Made by a program: the position numbers and the translations under genes. Positions 35,916-45,788 of a DNA stretch of 64,000 bases are shown here, piece by piece. The DNA is from Pseudomonas saxonica (GTDB lineage Bacteria; Pseudomonadota; Gammaproteobacteria; Pseudomonadales; Pseudomonadaceae). The notes beneath the pieces were generated by a model that saw only the letters and a program-made list of their open reading frames with translations, was not told the DNA's origin and made no database searches. Location: contig NZ_VFIO01000001.1 of the NCBI RefSeq assembly GCF_007858365.1, positions 496,001 to 560,000 on the forward strand, written 5' to 3'. The first letter of the stretch is position 1, and each line of letters begins with the position of its first letter.

Positions 35916-37985
35916 ATGCCCTCCTCACATGGCCAACACCGTTTCAGCCTGTCCATTCATGGGTGTTCACACCCTTTCAGGGTATTGTCATTCACGGGCG
36001 ACGAGGGCATCAGCACGCCCTTCTCCTTCACCCTTGAGTTGGTGAGTGAGCGCCTTGAACTGAACCTTGAATTGCTACTGCACCGGCCCGGCTTCCTGGC
36101 CTTTGACCAGAACGGCAACGGTATCCACGGCCAAGTGTCCAGTGTGCGCATCACCCGCTCCGATCAACGCTTGTCGCACTATCGCCTCAGCCTGGAACCG
36201 CGCCTGGCCGAGCTGGCCCTTCGCACCAACCACCGGATATTCCAGCACCTGACCGTGCAGCGCATTATCGAAACCGTGCTGCAAGAGCACGGCATCCTGA
36301 GCGACGTCTACGCCTTCAAGGCGTTTTCCCCCTACAGCGAGCGCGAATATTGCGTGCAGTATGGGGAGTCCGATCTGCGCTTTATTCAGCGTCTGTGTTT
36401 CGAAGAAGGCTTTCATTACTACTTCCAGCATTCGCCCGACCGTCACCTGTTAATTTTCGGCGACAAGCAGCAGGCGTTCACGCCCCTGAGGCACCCCACA
36501 CCTTACGTGCCGGGTAAGGGCATGGTGGCCGATGAGCCTTCAGTCAACCATTTTGAATGGGGCGTGCAATCACAGCCCAACCGGACCGTCCGCCGTGACT
36601 ACGACTTCAAAAAAGCCAGCCGTACATTACAGGCCAACAGCCGTACGCGGACCGACGAACGCACCCTCGAACACTACAGCTACCCGGGAGGCTTCACCGA
36701 GCAGGGGCAAGGCGAGCGCTTAAGCGACCGAGCGCTTGAACGTCATCAAAGCGGCTATTGCCAAGTCAGTGGCGAGAGTGACCAGTCACAATTGCGCAGC
36801 GGTTATTTCATGCCTTTGAGCCAGCATCACTGTGCAGCGTGGAATTGCCGCTGGTTGTTGACCCAGGTTCACCATGAAGGCAAACAACCGCAAGTGCTCG
36901 AAGAGCACGGCCACAGCCAGCAACCGTCCGGGCCTGGCGAATTTATCCAGGGCTACCGCAACACCTTTGAGGCCATCCCGGCAGACGTCACCTATCGCTC
37001 GCAAGAAATCTACGACAAGCCGCGCATATCCAGCAGCCAAACCGCCCGCGTCACCGGGCCTGAGGGCGAAGAAATCCATTGCGATGCGTTTGGCCGGGTG
37101 CGCATAAAACTGCATTGGGACCGCAGCGACATAGAGTCCGACCAAAGCAGTTGCTGGGTGCGCGTCGCCTCCAGTTGGGCAGGTGATACCTATGGCGCCA
37201 TCACCATCCCCCGAGTGGGCATGGAAGTGCTGATCAATTTTATAAATGGTGACCCTGATTTTCCGCTTCTTGCGGGCTGCCTCCCAAATAGCATCAACCC
37301 TGTCCCGCTGGATTTGCCCGCCAACAAAACCCAAAGCCTCTTGCGCAGCCGCAGCACGCCCGATGGCAGCGGCTACAACGAACTGCGCATCGAAGACCGC
37401 AAAGGCCAGGAACTGATCCACGTGCGCGCCCAGCGCAACATGGAGCAGCACGTCAAAAATGACAGCAGCCTGCAAGTTGATGGTGTTTACCAGGCCACTG
37501 TCAAAGGCAGCAGCGTGACGGTACTCAAGGGCGACGAGCAACACACCGTCAGCCATGACCGCAAAACCCTCCTCAAAGCCAACGATTACCTGCACGTGGA
37601 CGCCAGCAGCCACATCGCGCTGGGCCAAACATTGACGGTCGAGGCCGGGCAACAGGTTCACCTCAAAGCGGGCGCCCGCGTGGTGCTGGACGCCGGGGCA
37701 GACATCACCTTGATGGCAGGCGGGCAACACCTGGTCATCAGCGCAGCCGGCATTCACTGCAGCAGCGCGATTCAGGTGGGTGGCGCCTCGGTGCCGGGCA
37801 TGCCTGCCCTGCCCTTGCTCCCCGGGCAAACCGAAAGGCTGCCTGCGCACCACGATCTGCCGGTACAGCCAGCGCCTTACCAGCAGGCATTGATGCAAAT
37901 CGCACAGCTTTTTGACAGTGACTTTTGCCCGGTCTGCGAGGCCTGTGCAGACGGCATGTGCTTACCCCAAGGAGATCCACGATGA
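35916..37985 (+). CDS. vgrG: VgrG type VI secretion spike protein
   Basis: 689 residues. The N-terminal phage-tail-like region runs FSLSIHGCSHPFRVLSFTGD, IETVLQEHGI and CVQYGESDLRFIQRLCFEEG. The gp5 OB-fold segment is EIHCDAFGRVRIKLHWDR with WVRVASSWAG. A C-terminal beta-helix follows (DGSGYNELRIEDRKGQELIH, then hydrophobic repeats to ~640). The last ~40 residues carry a cysteine-rich tail (CPVCEACADGMC). VgrG trimers form the puncturing tip and carry effectors. It is the first gene of a coupled cluster and overlaps the DUF4123 start as ATGA. Confidence 0.95.
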   Translation: MPSSHGQHRFSLSIHGCSHPFRVLSFTGDEGISTPFSFTLELVSERLELNLELLLHRPGFLAFDQNGNGIHGQVSSVRITRSDQRLSHYRLSLEPRLAELALRTNHRIFQHLTVQRIIETVLQEHGILSDVYAFKAFSPYSEREYCVQYGESDLRFIQRLCFEEGFHYYFQHSPDRHLLIFGDKQQAFTPLRHPTPYVPGKGMVADEPSVNHFEWGVQSQPNRTVRRDYDFKKASRTLQANSRTRTDERTLEHYSYPGGFTEQGQGERLSDRALERHQSGYCQVSGESDQSQLRSGYFMPLSQHHCAAWNCRWLLTQVHHEGKQPQVLEEHGHSQQPSGPGEFIQGYRNTFEAIPADVTYRSQEIYDKPRISSSQTARVTGPEGEEIHCDAFGRVRIKLHWDRSDIESDQSSCWVRVASSWAGDTYGAITIPRVGMEVLINFINGDPDFPLLAGCLPNSINPVPLDLPANKTQSLLRSRSTPDGSGYNELRIEDRKGQELIHVRAQRNMEQHVKNDSSLQVDGVYQATVKGSSVTVLKGDEQHTVSHDRKTLLKANDYLHVDASSHIALGQTLTVEAGQQVHLKAGARVVLDAGADITLMAGGQHLVISAAGIHCSSAIQVGGASVPGMPALPLLPGQTERLPAHHDLPVQPAPYQQALMQIAQLFDSDFCPVCEACADGMCLPQGDPR

Positions 37986-38836
37986 CTACCCTGCCGCCAG
38001 ACCAATGGCTGGAGATGCAGCGTCGCCACGTGCGTGACGTCTGTTTGATCCTCAATCAAAACAGCGAAAGCCTCACCTCCCACACCTTACTCAACGGCCG
38101 CCCGCCGGACACTTATTGCAGCGTCTACAGCCAGACCCTTGTGTCCCGACTGGCCAGTGCCGGGCCCTTTATCATCGTGCTCAACAGCAGCGACCGTGAG
38201 CAGTTGACCCAATTGTTCAATACCCCCGAAGGCAACTGGGGCTGGTTGGCCAGTATTGCCTCGGGCGACCTCCCCGCGCTGGCGCAGCATTGGCGAGCAC
38301 GCTGCCTGGCAGGGGCTGCGCCCCATCAAGTGCTGTACCGCTTTGAAGACAACCGCGTACTCAACCGGGCACTGGCGCACCTTTCGCCCGAGCAGCAGGG
38401 CGCCTACCTTGGCCCTGCCATCAGCGTGTGCCGCTGGCAGGACGAGCACTGGGCAATCACCGACAACCCCACCCCAGGCGAACACCCGCTGAGCGAGACC
38501 CTTGATTGGCTCAACATACCGCCCAATCTCGACAAGCTTGACTCCATACACGCGCTCAATGCCCACCGCCATGTGCTGGATAAACACTACGACCAGTATC
38601 GACAGCTGGCAGCCCGTCAAATGCCCTTTGCGTGGCTGAAAAGCAAACGCAATCAGGCCTTCAGATGGGGTTGGCGGGATCAGCAAAAGCTGGAGTTTTT
38701 GTTTACGCGCAGCCTCGACAGCCCCGAGTTCGAACTGCCTCGCACGTGGTACCCGCGTGACGACGAAGACCCTGCAACGCACTTTGCACGCGTCAGCCAC
38801 TTGGCGAATGTTTTGACTATCAAGGGGCGGTCATGA
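37982..38836 (+). CDS. DUF4123 type VI effector adaptor/chaperone
   Basis: 284 residues of the DUF4123 family (TEC/Tap adaptors), which load a specific effector onto VgrG. Recognisable features are the N-terminal YCSVYSQTLVSRLASAGPF, GNWGWLASI and the LYRFEDNRVLNRALAHLSP region. The gene lies directly between vgrG and the effector-immunity genes, overlapping both neighbours by 4 nt. Cytosolic, not secreted itself. Confidence 0.9.
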   Translation: MTTLPPDQWLEMQRRHVRDVCLILNQNSESLTSHTLLNGRPPDTYCSVYSQTLVSRLASAGPFIIVLNSSDREQLTQLFNTPEGNWGWLASIASGDLPALAQHWRARCLAGAAPHQVLYRFEDNRVLNRALAHLSPEQQGAYLGPAISVCRWQDEHWAITDNPTPGEHPLSETLDWLNIPPNLDKLDSIHALNAHRHVLDKHYDQYRQLAARQMPFAWLKSKRNQAFRWGWRDQQKLEFLFTRSLDSPEFELPRTWYPRDDEDPATHFARVSHLANVLTIKGRS

Positions 38837-39606
38837 ACCGGACACTCAACGTGCTGGCTGTATTGACCAGCGCCGCATTATTGGCAAGTTGCACGTCAGG
38901 CAAGTCTGAGACCTTCACTTTTACGGCTGATTTACCGCCGAATTTTTATTATCGGGCGGATGCTGTTTATGTCCCCGCCATAGGTGAAACTTGCACCGTT
39001 CCCGGAGGCAAGAATACTTGGGTTGAATATAACCGGCACTGGCGCAAGAATTACAAAGCAGAATCGATTATTGCGCTATATCGGACTGTCAGCGGATGCC
39101 CACTGGTGATTAGTAAAATCAAGTTGGATATCAATGGAGTTTATGGATCAGGCTGGAGTGATTTGCACGGCGATACTGCAGACGTAGTCATTCGCGAGTC
39201 ATTGCCTGAACAATACAAGGGGCACTTTGACACGACAGGCGTAAACACTTTCTACGGTAAATGCCAGTGGCTTTTCCGTACCTCCGGCAAAACCCGAGTG
39301 CTTCGAAAGATTCTCGACTGTAAAGACAGCAACTCAAATGGCGTCTCAACCTTGGGACGTGTTGTAGCCGGATACACCCTGGATCAACTATCAGGAAAAA
39401 CAGTAAAGCTTAAAATCTTATTAGATACACAAGAAAAACCCTATTTCAAAGATACTTGGGTAAAGGTGCCCAGTGGCTGGAAACGTTGCATGGGCAAATC
39501 TTTTGAAGATCAATACGCGTTCTGTTACGGGAACTATAAAGACTTTAGCGGCTTTATAATGCCTGACGGCACACAGTGCACTATTTATCCCGGGTGTACT
39601 GAATGA
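38833..39606 (+). CDS. Lipoprotein, candidate T6SS lipase immunity protein (copy 1)
   Basis: 257 residues with a lipoprotein signal peptide: hydrophobic N-terminus and lipobox LLASC (Cys near 20). The mature part has several paired cysteines (ETCTVPGGKNT, SGCPLV, YGKCQW, ILDCKD, KRCMGK) and ends CTIYPGCTE. It is ~65% like the next gene by eye, sharing KSETFTFTADLPPNFYYRA. Periplasmic lipoproteins beside T6SS phospholipases commonly neutralise the incoming enzyme in the periplasm; that role is inferred from position. ATG overlaps the DUF4123 stop. Less GC-rich than vgrG. Confidence 0.75.
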   Translation: MNRTLNVLAVLTSAALLASCTSGKSETFTFTADLPPNFYYRADAVYVPAIGETCTVPGGKNTWVEYNRHWRKNYKAESIIALYRTVSGCPLVISKIKLDINGVYGSGWSDLHGDTADVVIRESLPEQYKGHFDTTGVNTFYGKCQWLFRTSGKTRVLRKILDCKDSNSNGVSTLGRVVAGYTLDQLSGKTVKLKILLDTQEKPYFKDTWVKVPSGWKRCMGKSFEDQYAFCYGNYKDFSGFIMPDGTQCTIYPGCTE

Positions 39607-40400
39607 ACAGCATGAGTCACGCATTGAATCACTGCCTATTAAAACTACTCAGTATCATGGCCTGCATGGGAATACTGACGGGGTGTTCTACAGGCAAGTC
39701 CGAGACATTCACCTTTACGGCTGATTTACCGCCCAACTTTTATTATCGGGCTTCTGCTGTCTATGTACCTGCCAAAGGGGAAACCTGCACAGTACCGGGA
39801 GGTAAGAACACGCGAGTGGGATACAACCGGCACTGGCGCAAGGATTACAAAAATGAGTCGACTATTGCGTTATACCGAACGGTCAGTGGCTGTCCGCTGG
39901 TGATTAGTCGTATCAGACTGAAAATTTACGGCATCTACGGCACAGACCGGAATGATTATAGTGGCGACGATGCAATAGTTGTGACCCGTGAAGTTGTACC
40001 CACCGAATTCAAGAAAGAATTTACCCCCGAAGGCGTCAGTGCTTTTTATGGACGGTGCAAATGGTATTTCCGCACCATGGGCAAAACGCGTGTACTTAGA
40101 AAAATCCTCATGTGCAAAGATGCCGATGCCAATGGCAAATTAACACCATATAAGCCTTGGGCTCCCTATGCACTAAATCAACTACCCGGCAAAACAGTAA
40201 AAATAAAAATCACCTTGGACAAGGAGGAAAAACCCTATATGAAAGACACATGGGTAAAGGTCCCCAACGGCTGGAAACGTTGCATGGGTAAATCTTTTGA
40301 AGATCAATCTGCGTTCTGCTACGGAAACCATAAAGATTTCAGCAGCTATATAATGCCTGACGGCAAACAGTGCACCATTTATCCTGGCTGCACAGAATAA
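39603..40400 (+). CDS. Lipoprotein, candidate T6SS lipase immunity protein (copy 2)
   Basis: 265 residues, tandem paralog of the preceding lipoprotein. Signal peptide with lipobox LTGC (Cys near 28); the mature part is nearly collinear with copy 1 from KSETFTFTADLPPNFYYRAS to CTIYPGCTE, with the cysteines conserved. Most divergence is in the middle (residues ~110-200). ATG overlaps the stop of copy 1; 13 bp separate it from the lipase. Being nearest to the lipase it is the stronger candidate for its cognate inhibitor. Confidence 0.75.
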   Translation: MNSMSHALNHCLLKLLSIMACMGILTGCSTGKSETFTFTADLPPNFYYRASAVYVPAKGETCTVPGGKNTRVGYNRHWRKDYKNESTIALYRTVSGCPLVISRIRLKIYGIYGTDRNDYSGDDAIVVTREVVPTEFKKEFTPEGVSAFYGRCKWYFRTMGKTRVLRKILMCKDADANGKLTPYKPWAPYALNQLPGKTVKIKITLDKEEKPYMKDTWVKVPNGWKRCMGKSFEDQSAFCYGNHKDFSSYIMPDGKQCTIYPGCTE

Positions 40401-40413
40401 AAAGGGCTAACAA

Positions 40414-42615
40414 ATGAGCATTCAAGACAGCCTGAAAAACATCAATTTTAAAGATCGCGTTTTAGCCTGCCCGAAAATGGGAAAGACAACCCGTTTTCAA
40501 TTAGTCGATGAGTTCGGTTCAGGCGAGCCCTATGCCGGACTGGCTTTCGAAGTTACAGATTCAGAAGACCTAAAGTACAAAGGTTTTTTAAATGCAAACG
40601 GCACAGGCGAAGTGAAAAATCATTGCGCAGGGGCCATCGCACTTACATTCAACACGGCCTATCACGGAACCATTGAAACTTATACAAAGCTGATGGGGCG
40701 AGAGCACTATCCCCTTCCGATTACCGAGCTACAAGTCAGAGCTGAGCAGACTCGTTACTTTAAAAAAGACGGATCACGCACCCATGTAAAACCTTTATCC
40801 ATCAGCGGTACAGATGAATACTGCCAGGTCGAGGTTCGTCAGCTGGTTAAGCACGTGTCCCACCTGCCCCCCAAGGTGCAGTGCCACTTCCCGTTGAACG
40901 TGGCGGATCGTCGGCTCATGGGCAGATTTGGCACCCAAGGTGTCTGTATCGCGCCGCAGCGCCTGACGGTGCTTGAAGTGCGGCCCTTACGGGCCTTGCG
41001 CCCCCTGCTTTCCACAACGCCTGAATTTTGCGCGCTTAATCTGTATCAACTGGCCCTGATGGCCACCTTGAGTTACTGCCCCTTCGGCCAGGAACCTGAC
41101 GAGCAACCCGTGACCACACCCCGCGTCAGCTTTAAGCATGAACCGAGCGTGGGTAACTGGTTTGGGGACAAGCTGGCTGCCTTCATGGAGAACTGGCAAG
41201 TCAACCCGGAGCAAACCCAGCCCTACTATCCATTCTATGAAGAGGTGCCTTACTCCGAGCGACTGGAGATCGTGCCTTTCGACCCGGCTTTATACGCGTC
41301 CAACAATCTCTTATTGGGACCGAATCAAGAGAATCCCGCCAACATCCATTTCTTGGACGATACCTTACGCGGGAACACAGGCACGGACACCCAAGCCTTC
41401 GTAACCCATAACCACAGCATCATCCTGATTGCTGTACGCGGCACCAGTGCCGGGGCGGACTTCTTGCGCGATGCCGATGCACTTCAAGTGCCCTTCGAAG
41501 AAGGAGAAGGCAAGGTGCATCGCGGGTTTTATGAAGCAGCGAAAGTAGCGTCGACTTTCATTTTGAAGTACCTCGACAAATTTCACACCGGCCAAAAAAT
41601 CATGATCTGCGGCCACAGCCTTGGCGGTGCCATTGCCCTGTTGCTCGCGCAAATGCTGCGAAACCGGCCTGAACAGTACGACGTCCTGCTCTACACCTAC
41701 GGCGCCCCCCGTGCGGCCGATGCCACTTTTATCAACGCCGCTGCATCTCTTGTTCATCACCGCATGGTCAACCATAACGACCCGATCCCCAGCGTTCCGG
41801 CCACGTGGATGAACACCAAAAGTGCGGTTTACGGCTCCGGCGCAGTCTTGGCCTTTGCCAATGCGCCTGCCGGCCTTTCATTGTTCGCCGCAGGGTTGGC
41901 CAATCTGACCGGCGAGCCCTATCAGCATCACGGCACGTTGCGTCACTTTATGCCGGTGGATTTTGGTCAGGGCACGGTCTCGCACATCATGTGGCAACCG
42001 CTGTGCGATACCGCCGTCCAGCACGCGGTGTGCAGTGTGGCCGTAGGCTACAAAGACGGGTTGCCCGAGCGCGGCACTTTTTTGCGCCAGCTATTCGACA
42101 TGGCTCAGCACTTTATGGTCGACAGTTACATCCCGCGCTGCTGGGCCGCATTGAAGCGCTACATGGAGGCTCTGGAAACCCAAAACCCGCTGGTAACCAG
42201 AGTTGAATACACCTTCGTATCCCGTGGGCTTGAGCAGATCCAGCGCGATTTGCGCGCCGCTTTTAAAGACTCACAAAATCGCCCGGACAAATACCGGGAG
42301 GCGCACAAAGACATGAATTTGCGGCTGATAAAAGAAGTCGAAAACATCACCCACACCGTCAAACGCTTGTACCCCTTGAGCCTTAAACCGGTGACCGGCG
42401 CTGATGTATACGGGCACTTTGCCGAGCAGCCCGAGCACCTCAATGAGTGCGTGGAACGCTGGCTGGCTCACACTGAAAACCACCGCACCGAACAACTGGC
42501 GATGCTGCCTGAACCCCGCAAAGAGATGTTCAGGTTCTCCTCGCTGAAAGACCCGCTGCTTAACGCTGAAACTATAACGGGCTGTTTTACCGGCGACATT
42601 CTGGATTTAGGTTAG
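40414..42615 (+). CDS. Class-3 lipase-fold type VI secretion effector (Tle-like)
   Basis: 733 residues. The N-terminal ~230 residues are of unknown fold and may dock to VgrG or the adaptor. From ~290 to 510 is a class 3 lipase with nucleophile Ser402 in ICGHSLGGAIALLL, Asp456 (NHNDPIPSVP) and a candidate His at 505/506 (QHHGTLRHF). A hydrophobic segment lies at ~475-495 (GAVLAFANAPAGLSLFAAGL). The C-terminal ~180 residues are helical. Delivery by the coupled VgrG/DUF4123 would let it attack phospholipids of neighbouring cells. Assignment to a Tle subfamily (perhaps Tle2-like) is uncertain. No signal peptide. Confidence 0.85.
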   Translation: MSIQDSLKNINFKDRVLACPKMGKTTRFQLVDEFGSGEPYAGLAFEVTDSEDLKYKGFLNANGTGEVKNHCAGAIALTFNTAYHGTIETYTKLMGREHYPLPITELQVRAEQTRYFKKDGSRTHVKPLSISGTDEYCQVEVRQLVKHVSHLPPKVQCHFPLNVADRRLMGRFGTQGVCIAPQRLTVLEVRPLRALRPLLSTTPEFCALNLYQLALMATLSYCPFGQEPDEQPVTTPRVSFKHEPSVGNWFGDKLAAFMENWQVNPEQTQPYYPFYEEVPYSERLEIVPFDPALYASNNLLLGPNQENPANIHFLDDTLRGNTGTDTQAFVTHNHSIILIAVRGTSAGADFLRDADALQVPFEEGEGKVHRGFYEAAKVASTFILKYLDKFHTGQKIMICGHSLGGAIALLLAQMLRNRPEQYDVLLYTYGAPRAADATFINAAASLVHHRMVNHNDPIPSVPATWMNTKSAVYGSGAVLAFANAPAGLSLFAAGLANLTGEPYQHHGTLRHFMPVDFGQGTVSHIMWQPLCDTAVQHAVCSVAVGYKDGLPERGTFLRQLFDMAQHFMVDSYIPRCWAALKRYMEALETQNPLVTRVEYTFVSRGLEQIQRDLRAAFKDSQNRPDKYREAHKDMNLRLIKEVENITHTVKRLYPLSLKPVTGADVYGHFAEQPEHLNECVERWLAHTENHRTEQLAMLPEPRKEMFRFSSLKDPLLNAETITGCFTGDILDLG

Positions 42616-42669
42616 TGCGCGCGGGGCTATCAATACCCGGGATCAGGGGGCGTTAACCCCCCAGCCGGC

Positions 42670-43296
42670 TTACTTGGACGTGAGTACGGTGTAACTGTTG
42701 ATCAGGTTGCGGTAGTTGGGAATACGCTGGGACAGCAAGTTGGCCAAGCCTTCCATGTCGTTGCGCCAGTCCCCTTGCAGCTCGCATGCCACCGAGAACC
42801 AGTTCATCAATTGCGCGCCCGCCGCCGTCATGCGTGCCCATGCCGCTTGCTGAACGGCCGTGTTAAAGGTGCCCGAGGCATCGGTCACCACAAACACGTC
42901 ATACCCTTCGGCCAGTGCCGACAAGGTCGGGAATGTCACGCACACGTCGGTCACAACGCCTGCAATGATCAGTTGTTTGCGGCCCGTGGCCTTGATCGCA
43001 TTAACGAAATCTTCGTTGTCCCAAGCATTGATCTGACCGGGCCGTGGAATGTAGGGCGCGTCAGGGAACTGCTCTTTGAGCTCGGGCACCATCGGGCCGT
43101 TGGGACCGCTTTCAAAACTGGTGGTGAGGATGGTCGGCAGTTTGAAAAACTTGGCCACGTCACCCAGCGCCAGCACGTTGTTTTTGAATTCATTGGGCGA
43201 AAAATCCTGCACCAGCGAAATCAAACCCGTCTGGTGATCCACCAGCAACACCACGGCGTCATCTTTATTGAGGCGTTTGTACGGAACATTGCTCAT
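42670..43296 (-). CDS. YcaC-like isochorismatase-superfamily hydrolase
   Basis: 208 residues. The cysteine-hydrolase triad is visible: Asp (LLVDHQTGLI), Lys (ATGRKQLIIAG) and nucleophilic Cys (GVVTDVCVTFP). Closest in feel to YcaC, an octameric hydrolase of unknown substrate. It is the last gene of a leftward group with the amidohydrolase (37-bp gap) and the ABM protein, probably handling the same small molecule. Confidence 0.88.
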   Translation of the reverse strand: MSNVPYKRLNKDDAVVLLVDHQTGLISLVQDFSPNEFKNNVLALGDVAKFFKLPTILTTSFESGPNGPMVPELKEQFPDAPYIPRPGQINAWDNEDFVNAIKATGRKQLIIAGVVTDVCVTFPTLSALAEGYDVFVVTDASGTFNTAVQQAAWARMTAAGAQLMNWFSVACELQGDWRNDMEGLANLLSQRIPNYRNLINSYTVLTSK

Positions 43297-43333
43297 ATAA
43301 AACTCCTTGAGGGATGGGTGTTAAAGCACTGCA

Positions 43334-45172
43334 TCAAAATGCGAAGCACGAGCAACCAAAGGCGCCCCAGAAGCCGGCGAAGTCGCTAACCGGAGCGTTG
43401 GATAAACGAGCGGTTTCGTGACGATGGGCATGCACGCCGCACGGCCCGCTGCACTGGTGGGCCTGCGTGTGCAATGGCGAATGGGGCCGCCAGTGACCGG
43501 GCACCTTGACCACCGGCGACCAGTCCGGCAGCACCGGCACGCTGGCCGGGCCGAGTGTTTCAAAATCGTCAGCGGCATACACCACTTTACCGCCGACTAT
43601 GGTGAGTACGGATTCGATCCACTTGATGGCTTCTTCCTCGACACTGAAAAAGTCCGCGCTCAAGGCGGCGAGATCCGCCAATTGGCCGACTTTGATCTGG
43701 CCTTTTTTGCCCTGCTCAGACGAGAACCAGGCGCTGCCGTGGGTAAACAGTTCCAGTGCGGTGAGCCGGGGCAAGCCTTCGTCGTGCAGCTCAAGACCGC
43801 CCACGGTGCGGCCGCTGACCATCCAGTACAGGGATGTCCACGGGTTATAGCTGGACACCCGCGTCGCATCAGTGCCCGCACCCACTGGCACGCCTTCGGC
43901 CAGCATCCGCTTGATCGGCGGCGTAGCTTCAGCTGCTTTGGCACCGTACCGCTCGACGAAATATTCACCCTGAAAGGCCATGCGGTCCTGGATCGCAATG
44001 CCCCCGCCCAGCGCCCTCACCCGCTCAATGTTATGCGGGGTGATGGTTTCGGCGTGATCGAAGAACCACGGCAGGCCATTGAACGGAATATCGCGGTTGA
44101 CCTTCTCGAACACGTCGAGCATGCGGCTGATGGATTCGTTGTAGGTGGCGTGCAAGCGGAATGGCCAGCGCTGCTCGACCAAATGGCGCACCACCGGCTC
44201 CAGCTCGTCTTCCATGCTCTGCGGCAAATCCGGGCGCGGTTCAAGGAAGTCTTCAAAGTCTGCGGCTGAGAACACCAGCATTTCTCCGGCCCCGTTATGC
44301 CGCAGGTAATCATCGCCTTGATGCAGAGTCACGCTGCTCGTCCAGTTCTTGAAGTCGCTCAACTCTTCTTTAGGCTTTTGCGTGAACAAGTTGTAGGCGA
44401 TACGTATTGTCAGCTGTTGATCCTTGGCCAACTGCTCGATGACCTGGTAATCATCGGGGTAATTCTGAAAGCCGCCCCCGGCATCAATCGCACTGGTGAG
44501 ACCGAGACGGTTGAGTTCGCGCATAAATTGGCGGGTCGAGTTGACCTGATACTCCAGCGGCAGCTTCGGTCCCTTGGCCAGCGTCGCATACAGAATCATC
44601 GCGTTGGGCCGCGCCACCAGCATGCCAGTCGGGTTGCCATTGGCATCACGTACGATCTCGCCACCCGGCGGGTTAGGCGTATCACGGGTGTACCCCGCCA
44701 CCCGCAGCGCGGCCCGGTTGAGCAAGGCACGGTCATACAGGTGCAGAACAAACACGGGGGTATCCGGTGCCGCCTGGTTGAGCTCTTCAAGCGTCGGCAG
44801 GCGTTTTTCGGCGAACTGGAATTCATTCCAGCCGCCGACCACGCGAACCCATTGCGGAGTCGGGGTGCGATCCGCCTGCTCTTTTAGCAGGCGAAGGGCA
44901 TCGGCCAGCGACGGCACGCCCTCCCAGCGCAGTTCAAGGTTGTAATTCAAGCCGCCCCGGATCAGGTGCAGGTGCGAGTCATTGAGGCCGGGAATAACAC
45001 AGCGGCCCTTGAGGTCGATCAGCTGTGTGCCTGCGCCGCGAAGGGCCATGGCCTGCGCATCGGTGCCCACCGCAACAAAACGGCCATCGCTGATGGCCAC
45101 GGCGCTGGCACGCGGGTTTTCGCGGTCAACGGTGTGAAATTGACCATTGAACAAAATCAGATCGGCACTCAT
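43334..45172 (-). CDS. Amidohydrolase family protein (YtcJ-like)
   Basis: 612 residues. The N-terminal composite beta domain carries LILFNGQFHTVD and the metal-binding HxH motif in PGLNDSHLHLIRGG. Further ligands are expected in LHATYNES, DHAETI and GAGTDATRVSSYNPW. YtcJ-type enzymes hydrolyse amides or carbamates with a metal centre; substrate unknown. The last ~45 residues are Cys/His-rich (HQCSGPCGVHAHRHE). ATG at 45172 overlaps the stop of the ABM gene. Confidence 0.88.
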   Translation of the reverse strand: MSADLILFNGQFHTVDRENPRASAVAISDGRFVAVGTDAQAMALRGAGTQLIDLKGRCVIPGLNDSHLHLIRGGLNYNLELRWEGVPSLADALRLLKEQADRTPTPQWVRVVGGWNEFQFAEKRLPTLEELNQAAPDTPVFVLHLYDRALLNRAALRVAGYTRDTPNPPGGEIVRDANGNPTGMLVARPNAMILYATLAKGPKLPLEYQVNSTRQFMRELNRLGLTSAIDAGGGFQNYPDDYQVIEQLAKDQQLTIRIAYNLFTQKPKEELSDFKNWTSSVTLHQGDDYLRHNGAGEMLVFSAADFEDFLEPRPDLPQSMEDELEPVVRHLVEQRWPFRLHATYNESISRMLDVFEKVNRDIPFNGLPWFFDHAETITPHNIERVRALGGGIAIQDRMAFQGEYFVERYGAKAAEATPPIKRMLAEGVPVGAGTDATRVSSYNPWTSLYWMVSGRTVGGLELHDEGLPRLTALELFTHGSAWFSSEQGKKGQIKVGQLADLAALSADFFSVEEEAIKWIESVLTIVGGKVVYAADDFETLGPASVPVLPDWSPVVKVPGHWRPHSPLHTQAHQCSGPCGVHAHRHETARLSNAPVSDFAGFWGAFGCSCFAF

Positions 45173-45756
45173 CGCGTTTCCTTGGGCTCAGTGGATGACG
45201 TCAGCCAAGGCGCGAACACACGCGTCGCCATCGGCATAAACAGATAAACCACCGACAACACGATGGTCAGCGTAATAACAAAGGTGGCGACTACGTAGTT
45301 GGACAGCACCGGGCTAAAGGCCAGTAAGGGCTTCCAGATCATCGGCACCAGCAAGGTGTGCGGGAAGATCACCAACAGCGTCAGCGCTGCTTGCTTGTAG
45401 CGAGGGGGTGGAGATCGGGTTTCGTCCGGCGGCGTAAACCAGAACTCGTTGGCCGGATTCACTTCGGTCTGGTCGCCGTCCGCCAGCATTGGCAGGGCTT
45501 CATTGACCAACTCACGACGCTGGGGGGAGTCGAGCCAACGCTGCATGGCGTCGGTGGAGCAGAAACGCAGGATGCAAGTGTAGGTATCGAGGCCGGCATT
45601 TTTACCGGGTATCACGTCTACGCCCAAGTGGCCTTCCCATTGCCCGGCGATGCGCACGATATTGCGCAACCAGGTTGTGTAAGGCACTTCAAAACCGGCC
45701 TTGACCCGATGTTTGATCACCAGGGTCACGACCTCCATCTCGTTGGTGTCAGCCAT
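45169..45756 (-). CDS. Antibiotic biosynthesis monooxygenase (ABM) domain protein with membrane helices
   Basis: 195 residues from ATG 45756 (MADTNEMEVVTLVI); an ATG five codons earlier is an alternative. The N-terminal ~95 residues are a ferredoxin-like ABM domain (VIKHRVKAGFEVPYTTWL, CILRFCSTDAMQRWLDS). The C-terminal ~70 residues form two transmembrane helices (ALTLLVIFPHTLLVPMIW, YVVATFVITLTIVLSVVYLF). ABM-TM proteins may act on quinone-like or aldehyde substrates at the membrane; no function is established. First gene of the three-gene leftward unit. Confidence 0.85.
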   Translation of the reverse strand: MADTNEMEVVTLVIKHRVKAGFEVPYTTWLRNIVRIAGQWEGHLGVDVIPGKNAGLDTYTCILRFCSTDAMQRWLDSPQRRELVNEALPMLADGDQTEVNPANEFWFTPPDETRSPPPRYKQAALTLLVIFPHTLLVPMIWKPLLAFSPVLSNYVVATFVITLTIVLSVVYLFMPMATRVFAPWLTSSTEPKETR

Positions 45757-45788
45757 TGCGCAAGGTTCCATCACTCTGAACACGCTCT

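Noticed and set aside
36786..37898. 370-residue reverse-strand frame opposite vgrG
   Set aside because: Antisense shadow of the VgrG beta-helix and OB-fold coding region; no recognisable protein.
42616..42669. Short G/C inverted repeat between the lipase and YcaC-like genes as a terminator
   Set aside because: The stem is only about five base pairs and has no T-tract, so it is too weak to report as a feature.
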